This document shows, in pieces, positions 57,817-64,000 of a stretch of 64,000 nt of DNA (positions within the stretch are counted from its first letter, which is position 1; each line of letters starts with the position of its first letter). Location: positions 1,364,001 through 1,428,000 of the forward strand of contig OX637626.1 in NCBI GenBank assembly GCA_951802195.1, in the 5' to 3' direction. This DNA is from Tausonia pullulans (lineage: Eukaryota; Basidiomycota; Tremellomycetes; Cystofilobasidiales; Mrakiaceae). The position numbers and the translations under genes were made by a program. Under the pieces are notes generated by a model. The model ran no database searches, was not told the DNA's origin, and saw nothing but the letters and a program-made list of their open reading frames with translations.

Positions 57817-59287
57817 ATGATCCGCCGCAGGACTACCGGGGTCCCCGTCAACCAGGCTCTCTACCCGGAGCCCGCGAGGCCCGACCAGCCCAAGCCTCGC
57901 CCTCCGTCGGCGCCGGTCCAGACCCACGTCTACGGCCAGCCCTCGTTCGCGCGCTTGCCAAACATCTACCCGAGTAGCGGCGGCGTGTCGCAGGGCAGAA
58001 GCTTCCGCGGAGAGAAGACGCTCGGCCAGACGGCTCAACTCCACGGTCGGTGGGCCCTTCGTGGCCTCAAGGACGCCCTTCGCGTCCAGCGAACGCGTGA
58101 CGCGATCTCCAGGTGAGAGGAGGCAGCCATCCATCTATATGCGGGACTGGTCAACAGTCAGGCTGAACCATTGGTTTATCTCAACCAGCGACGCCCGGCT
58201 TCGGTCCAATATCATCCGGGCGCTGGTCTTCAACTTACCTCTCCTTCTCACCCTCCTCTTCCTTTCCTATGTCATCCTCCCTCTCTTCCGGTCAGGGGCA
58301 TCCCCCTCGGCAGCAGCCTCCCATCTTTGGCATCAGGTTGGATCCATAGCCGGTTCGGGTGCGGTCGTCCTTCTTAATGGATCCTTCCAGGGCGGGATCT
58401 CGGAGCGTCTCCACGGCGGACACGGAAGCGCTGCCTCGAGCCTGTCAGTAGCGCACGTTGTACTTATCTTCTCGCTCTGATCCTAGGACCACCATCGTTG
58501 GCAGGCCTGGCCAGAGCCTTCTACTGCGTTCGCTGATCTGGGTTTGTTTGCTCACACATCCAGCCCCATACGCGCCATCATTCTAGGCGACTTTATTGTT
58601 GTCACCGGCTTCTTCCGCCTGATTCCCGTCATCGGCTGGCCGCTCGCCTTCATTTATACGCTCTGGATCAACTCTTACTACACGTTCGAGTACATCTGGT
58701 ACGCTGCTGCCTTATAGTTGCTGCTCGATCGGGTAGGTTCCTTGTGACTCACAACGCGTCGACCTTTTCTCTCTCTCCAGGGGTGCCCAGGGATGGACGC
58801 TCCCGGAACGTATTCGTTTCCTGCAGTCTCGATGGGCCTATTTTGCCGGCTTTGGTGTGTCCATCGATGTCTCTCTTTCTCTTCGCTGTCTCTCGGCTGA
58901 ACCATTTTACGTTCTTCTTTAGGTTTCCCCATCAGCCTCCTCACGACGATCCCCTTCCTCCCTCCGCTCCTCAACACGACCCTCTTCGCCCTCCTCTTCC
59001 CCTTCTGCCTTGTCCTCGCCTCATTCGCCTCCCCAAGTCCACCAGCGTCCGTCTCTACGTCTTTCAGCGCGCTTCCGACGTCCACTGAGGATGGCGCCGA
59101 GCTCGCCGACTTCAGCGGCGGCGACAGCGACGCAAATTCGGGAGGGGGCGAAGCCGAGTGGTGGCCTTACTGGCCGCGAAGGGTCCCCGCTCTCGAGGGC
59201 GCGCTCAAGGCAGCGGGCGTGTGGACGGGCGTGTGGGCGGGCGTGTCGGATGGGTTTGGACATCGGAGGAATATGAGCGGGATCTAG
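57817..59287 (+). CDS. EI24-domain multi-pass membrane protein
   Basis: Membrane protein of the EI24 (PIG8) family; animal EI24 is an ER protein tied to autophagy and p53 responses. From MIRRRTTGVPVNQALYPEPA there is a Pro-rich cytosolic stretch, then RWALRGLKDALR, a first hydrophobic segment NLPLLLTLLFLSYVILPLF, a pair in PIRAIILGDFIVVTGFFRLI and PVIGWPLAFIYTLWINSYYT, the motif FEYIW-GAQGWTLPERIRFLQ, RWAYFAGFGFPISLLTTIPF and another hydrophobic stretch LFALLFPFCLVLA. A Ser/Gly/Asp-rich tail ends GFGHRRNMSGI. Five or six exons; the donor of the third exon near 58440 is uncertain. The GxGxP-type pattern around AGFGFP is family-typical. No catalytic function expected. Confidence 0.82.
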
Positions 59288-59772
59288 ACGGTCTTGGAAG
59301 GCTCCCTTTCCCTCCCGTTCTGGACGTCTGGTGCTCGGCAGAACGATGAGCATGGCTTGATTATTTTCAAGATGGAGACATTCGACGATAGCGGTATTGC
59401 TCCCAATGAACAAGGCAAGAACGCGGATCAGGGGAGTTCTCTACGCGCCATCTTAAACATGTTGAGAGACGGTTCATCCAAGCTGCGGAGGAGCCCGACC
59501 CGCCTGACCTTTCCTCCTGTCGCCCCTGCCGCGTCGCGTCGTTCGCCCCTAACATCCAGCTAGTTCGCCGCTCCATCCCCTCTGGCCTCGCTGTCTTCCG
59601 CCCGAACCTCTGTTCGCCTGTCGGCGACCTCCATCATCCCAAGCTCTGCTATCTCGCTTGGTCGTTACCATCCTCTTGCGTGCGCCCGCTCCACGAGCAA
59701 GGCCACTCCTCTTGTTCCCCTTCAGTTGCCGGTCTTCTCCAACCCTCTCGCCCTCTCTCCCCTCTCGCCAGA
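59288..59772. promoter_or_regulatory. Intergenic: EI24-like 3' flank and promoter of the tail-anchored gene
   Basis: The last 200 bases before the next ATG are C/T-rich, as before other genes in this window. No gene is seen. Confidence 0.45.
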
Positions 59773-61992
59773 ATGCCATTCCAGGCGGACGCCCTTCCGA
59801 CGCTGTCTCTCGGTCAGTCAGTCCCTGAACCGACGCCTGTACGGCAGAAGAGAGCCTCGCTGCCCAGTATGCCCGTCGGCGCACCCATGTCCCCCGGCGG
59901 GACAACGGAGACACGTTCCGGTGAGTTGGGCGAGCCCATCTGTTGATTATGTTGACTGTCTCAACCTAACTTTACCGCCTTGTCCCGCCTCGCACGTTTC
60001 TGACGGATGTTCTGCCTACCACAACCAATAGAGCACCCCTACGCGATCAAGACGACGACGAGTGGTCTCCTCACGCGCTCCAACTCGAACCCAAGCTGGT
60101 CGCCCCGTCATCAGAGCTCGAGGTCCGTCAATGAGCCGCCCGCATCTCCCCTCCGTTCTCGCTCGCTCGCACTCTCTCCCATTAGTTGACTAAATCGTTG
60201 GATTGCTGCCTTCTTCCAGGTCTCTTTCGTCTTTCCCGGTCCCTATGGAGAGCCCAGCGTCGCTCGGAGGACCCGCCGCTCCCCCCTCGCCGTCAGCGAC
60301 GCGACCCGTCCAGCTCCGCCGGTCTGGGACCCTCCCTTCTTTCCCGCATGCCCCGCAGGTCACGATGAAAGAGGCCTTGCCGGAGGATGCTCGCCTTTGG
60401 GACCACGAACAGCTCATCCGGTACCTCGAGGAGGCCCTTGCGAACGAGCACAACATGGCCAAGGCGGTGTGAGTTGGCTGTGGCTTGGCTTGGTCTGCAA
60501 CCGATCTTGTTTGACTCTAGGATCTGACCTTCTCCTCGCGTGGCCTTCCTCTATCAGCATCAAGGATGTCTTACAATGGCTCGACCGCGCTGGCAACGGC
60601 ATCCGCGGCAGCCGGATGGACGGGCAAGAGTTCATGAGGGGAGCGTGGGCGTGAGTGGTTGAAGCAGACTGTGGTGCGCAAGCGCAGTCCCCTGACGTTC
60701 TTCTCCTCCCCAGCAATGCCCCCACTCCTCCTCCCTTCCTGGGCTCCCTCCTCGCCGTCTCCAAGCGTCTCCGCCGCACGAACCTCAAGTCGCGCATCCT
60801 CGGCACCTCACGCGAACCCTCGCTGCCCGACGGGGTGACGACGAGCCACGGGCGGGACGTTTCAATCGTTTACGAGGGCCGTGAAGAAATCGGAGACGTC
60901 TTTGGTTCTCCTGATGATGGGAGCGACGATAGGCACGTCAAGCGACTTGTTCGGGACTGGGAGGATCGTAGCAGCGCAAGCGAGGCTGGCTCCGAGGACG
61001 ACGAAGCGAAGGTCGTCCATACAGGGCGCAAGTGGTCCGTCTCGTCGTCGTCGTCGTCGGTCCCCTCGCGGTCTTTCCCCGTTACTGCCGCCTCAGACAC
61101 GGTCAAGAGCTTTGTCTTCCCTTTAGGGCAACAGCTGGCGGAGCCCACCCTGATGGAGTCGAATAAGATCATTGAGGCGTCCACGATAGAGGTCCTTCCG
61201 TCTGGATGTAGCTCGACGCACGGCCGCTCGCCTCCCCCACCCCCCTACGACCCTCACGAGACATCGCTCCTCTCGCCATCGAGTCTTCCACTTCCTCTCA
61301 GTCCGACGGAGCCCACTTCTTTTCATACTGACCCTTCGCTCGACGAGGACGGTGCGCCGCCAGATCACCAGGCCAAGATGGCTGTCCATGTCAAGTCCGG
61401 TTCCAAGCCCTACTACGCCCTCCGCAGGTCGTCGAGCGCGTCCAAACGGCCTCCTCTCTTCCTCACGGCGGCGACACCTTTCTTAGCGTCTGCGCCTGAG
61501 GGCTCCATGTCGGTGTCGGTCAACGAGAGACCCGCCACGAGCGAGGACGAGGATGACGATGTCCCTCGTCGGTCCTCTCGCCGATCACCTACCTCGAGGA
61601 AGGTCACCCTCCGCCCTCATCTGTCGGCAGCTGCTTCGATGTCCTCCGAGGCTGATTCAGTGGATCGGGCGATCCTTCTCCGGCTCACCGAGCGGATCTC
61701 GCTGCTCGAGAATCGGCTCGCGGACCTCGAGAGCGAATGGAAGGGCATGCCTACCACCAGCGAGCAGATGGTGCCGACTGCTGTTCCCCAGCAGTTGGTG
61801 CCGGTCGCCGCTGCTGGCATCCCGCAGACGAAGATGACGACGGAAACGAGTCGCCCTCGCGCGGGTAGCGGTAAGGAGAAGCCACCTCCGGCCCTGATCC
61901 GCGAGCTCCCGGCGTTTGTGCTGGGCGTCGCTGCGGGACTCAGCTTCGTTGTCCTCCGGGTCGTGTGGCGGCGGAGCTTGCGTCGGTCGTGA
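59773..61992 (+). CDS. Tail-anchored protein with SAM-like helical region and coiled coil
   Basis: I do not recognise a named family. The protein begins MPFQADALPTLSLGQSVPEP. The first third is Ser/Pro-rich and low in structure (SNPSWSPRHQSSRS). A helical region follows: LWDHEQLIRYLEEALANEHN and IKDVLQWLDRAGNGIRGSRM with DGQEFMRGAWA; the spacing resembles a SAM domain with an insertion. It continues NAPTPPPFLGSLLAVSKRLR and an acidic Ser-rich region. Near the C-terminus a heptad-like stretch (LLRLTERISLLENRLADLES) precedes one membrane span, FVLGVAAGLSFVVLRVVW, with a basic end RRSLRRS. A coiled coil plus C-terminal span with basic tail suggests a tail-anchored adaptor of mitochondria or peroxisomes. 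Five exons, phases consistent. Confidence 0.75.
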
Positions 61993-62099
61993 TAGGCCGA
62001 GCGCGCTCGGCCCAGCTAGTTTTGATGACTCTTCAACGATCTCTTTTCACGATTTTTCAAACGACCCTTGATGATTTTTCCGTTCATTTTTCCCTTATA

Positions 62100-64000
62100 T
62101 CCTAGTAATGATGTTGACCTGGTTCCGCAATGCATGATCTGTTCCTTGTTTCCTGACACGCATCTCAACATGTAAATCCTCGCGCGCAGATCAACCTCTC
62201 TCTGTTTCTCTATAGCCGTCGACCACGGCGAACGACCATCCTCAGGCCAAGCGAGCGGCGGATGAAGACAATAACCGAGATGCGGCTCGAGTTTATCTGG
62301 ATCGACCTGAAAGGCGAGACCGAACCCCTGAGGGTGAGCTGGCTGGGACGTATTCCACTCCTTCGCGCTGACAGTAGCCCTTGGCCACCCATCCAGCCTT
62401 GAAGCGAGTGATCCTCCCGTCTGCTCCTTTCTTGAGTGCGTACACCCAGCGCACTCCGACCGTTTTCGATCCCGAGGGTAGCTCCGTGAGTTCAAAGACT
62501 CCGTTCCCTTCCATCGAGGCCATCTCTTCGTCCATTGCCTCCCTCCAGAAGTATGGGTGCTCCGACGTCATTACTTTTTCGTACGTCTTGGGTAGTGAGG
62601 GTGATGGGAGATCATCAAGGTTTGGTCTTGCCGCATACGCGTGGCAGACGAAGTCCTCCGAAACGAAATCGGTTATGTCGTAGTCCGTCTGGATGTATTT
62701 CGCCGTGTCCGCTGTTTCCGCGATCGACCTGTTTCGCATCCCTCGCCCGTAGCTCCCACTCAATTGAACAGCGGGCTGGCCTTCGTTGACCTCCTCATAG
62801 TACCACGAGGGCTTGAGGCGGGATGCCTTTGGTTTGACTGCTTCGGCCTTCCCGAGCGGGTCTTGTTGCACTTCTGGCTTCTTGGACGTTTGTGCTTGTT
62901 CCGTCGCCTTCTCCTCCTTTGGCTGATCTATTCCTTCTTTTTCCTCCACTTCCCTGGATCCATTTGATCCGACCGTCGGCAACTCCGCTGTTTTTAGTGC
63001 CCCGAACGTTTCGTCGAGGATCACGTCGCGCGAGTAGATGATGGCCCTCTTGGGGCTGCCGAAGACCTGGAGTCGGTACGCCTTCTTCCCTTCGGGTTCG
63101 CCGTATCCGAGGAAGATGCACTTGATCGCTTTTGACTGGTGCTTCTTCCTTTCCGGATCGAGTGCATACGCGATGCTTCCGAATGCTCGAAGGTAGGTGA
63201 GGTCGGGTTTCCGCTTGTGATAGGCCTGGAATGGGGTTTGATGGTTGATCGAGGCGGATGAGATGCGGTTAATCGTATAAGTAGCGTAATTCATGGCTTC
63301 CGCCCAGTACGATGGGTCAAGCTCCCTCGCGGCTCGTAGCACGCAGATGAGCTTCTCCTCGATGGTCCGCATTCCTCGTGGTGCCTTACGTTCTGTTGAG
63401 GTGTGCGTGAGATGGTCGTCTCCTCGGTGATCCCCTCGTCCCGGAGATAGGACTCGTTGTCCTTTGACGTGTATTCCCCGCCGCTGTCTGACCTGATCCG
63501 TTTGACGACGTGGCCAGCCCGTTTTTCTTCCTTCTTCCTCTATGCGATGAATGTCGCTAACGCCTTCGACTTCCGATGCAAAGCGAACGACCAGTGGTTG
63601 TATGAAAGTCGTCCTAAATCGCCATCTTGAAGCGCCTTCCTTGCGCTGACGCGACGGGCATTGGCCCTTGGAGATCCGTGTGAATGAGTTCAAGCGGAGA
63701 GGTCGTTTTGGTTGTGGAGGTGGGAAAGGGGGTCCGATGTTGTTTCCCTTCTACGCAAGGCACGCAGATCCGTTCTTTGAATCCATCGATGTCCTCTTTC
63801 GTGAAGGCTGGTAGAAGTCTCTGACTGATGAGCTTCTCCATTGCTGAGATGGAGGCATGGCCGAGCCGGCGGTGGACGAGTTCGATCTTGTCGACCCCGA
63901 TGCCGTGAGCGCCACGTCCTCCTCCCTTGTGCCGGCTCTTCCTGAGTCGGTCACATCCAGCATGTAGAGGTTTTTCGAAACCTCCCGACCCTCCATGAAG
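62100..64000 (-). mobile_element. Ty1/copia LTR retrotransposon remnant, broken, runs off the right edge
   Basis: Fossil of a Ty1/copia element, read on the minus strand. Parts seen from right to left: the GAG-pre-integrase region, the start of integrase (HTDLQGPMPV), later integrase sequence (WAEAMNYATYTINR, AFGSIAYALDPERKKH) and the opening of reverse transcriptase (REAMDEEMASMEGNGVFELT, VGVRWVYALKKGADG). No LTR is visible in the window, so element ends and age by LTR comparison cannot be given. The copy is broken, with a few breaks by eye, but sequence conservation suggests moderate age. The left limit is approximate. Confidence 0.85.

Overview
The window is a GC-rich, very intron-dense stretch of nuclear DNA from a fungus. 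The gene set (membrane GH5 exo-glucanase, MET6, TUB1, CSN4, SVF1, RAM1, BRF1, PEP4, HSP78), the short 50-90 nt introns with a ctgac-type branch site, and C/T-rich stretches before highly expressed genes suggest a basidiomycete. Pucciniomycotina (Microbotryomycetes, the red yeasts and relatives) is my best guess. This is inference from gene style; no marker fixes the species.

Layout, left to right. 1-8.1 kb, minus strand: a membrane-anchored GH5_9 exo-beta-1,3-glucanase running off the left edge, an ABHD12-like hydrolase and a TatD DNase. 8.5-9.8 kb, plus: a COQ11-like NAD(P)-binding protein. 10.0-13.7 kb: a tRNA-Ser(AGA) gene abutting a 5'-truncated LINE with a long intact reverse transcriptase frame, followed by the 3' piece of a second copy. 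15.2-34.5 kb, all plus: alpha-tubulin, a RING-LON protein of the CrgA/LONRF type, MET6, an IAH1-like SGNH esterase, CSN4 and SVF1. 34.7-43.7 kb, all minus: farnesyltransferase beta (RAM1), TFIIIB subunit BRF1, an unrecognised protein and a mitochondrial-type cupin. 45.2-50.0 kb: a divergent pair of secretory-pathway glycosyltransferases (GT61 and O-fucosyltransferase-like). 50.9-57.4 kb, minus: vacuolar proteinase A (PEP4) and mitochondrial HSP78. 57.8-62.0 kb, plus: an EI24-family membrane protein and a tail-anchored protein. 62.1-64.0 kb, minus: a broken Ty1/copia remnant running off the right edge.

Most of this is conserved housekeeping content and I see no gene cluster that is plainly a new system. 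Four observations deserve attention. The RING-LON gene gains a C-terminal CaaX box (CAVC) if its last, T-rich intron is spliced, and the farnesyltransferase beta subunit that would read such a box lies in the same window. The IAH1-like esterase ends in KDEL and can start with a signal peptide, pointing to the ER lumen instead of the cytosol. The glucanase, esterase and cupin genes contain microexons of 10-27 nt, five of them exactly 16 nt, several carrying catalytic or metal-binding motifs. The truncated LINE begins directly at the 5' flank of a slightly irregular tRNA-Ser gene.

Gene ends and splice sites were read by eye from protein-family matches and GT/AG signals. Where a boundary is uncertain the entry says so.
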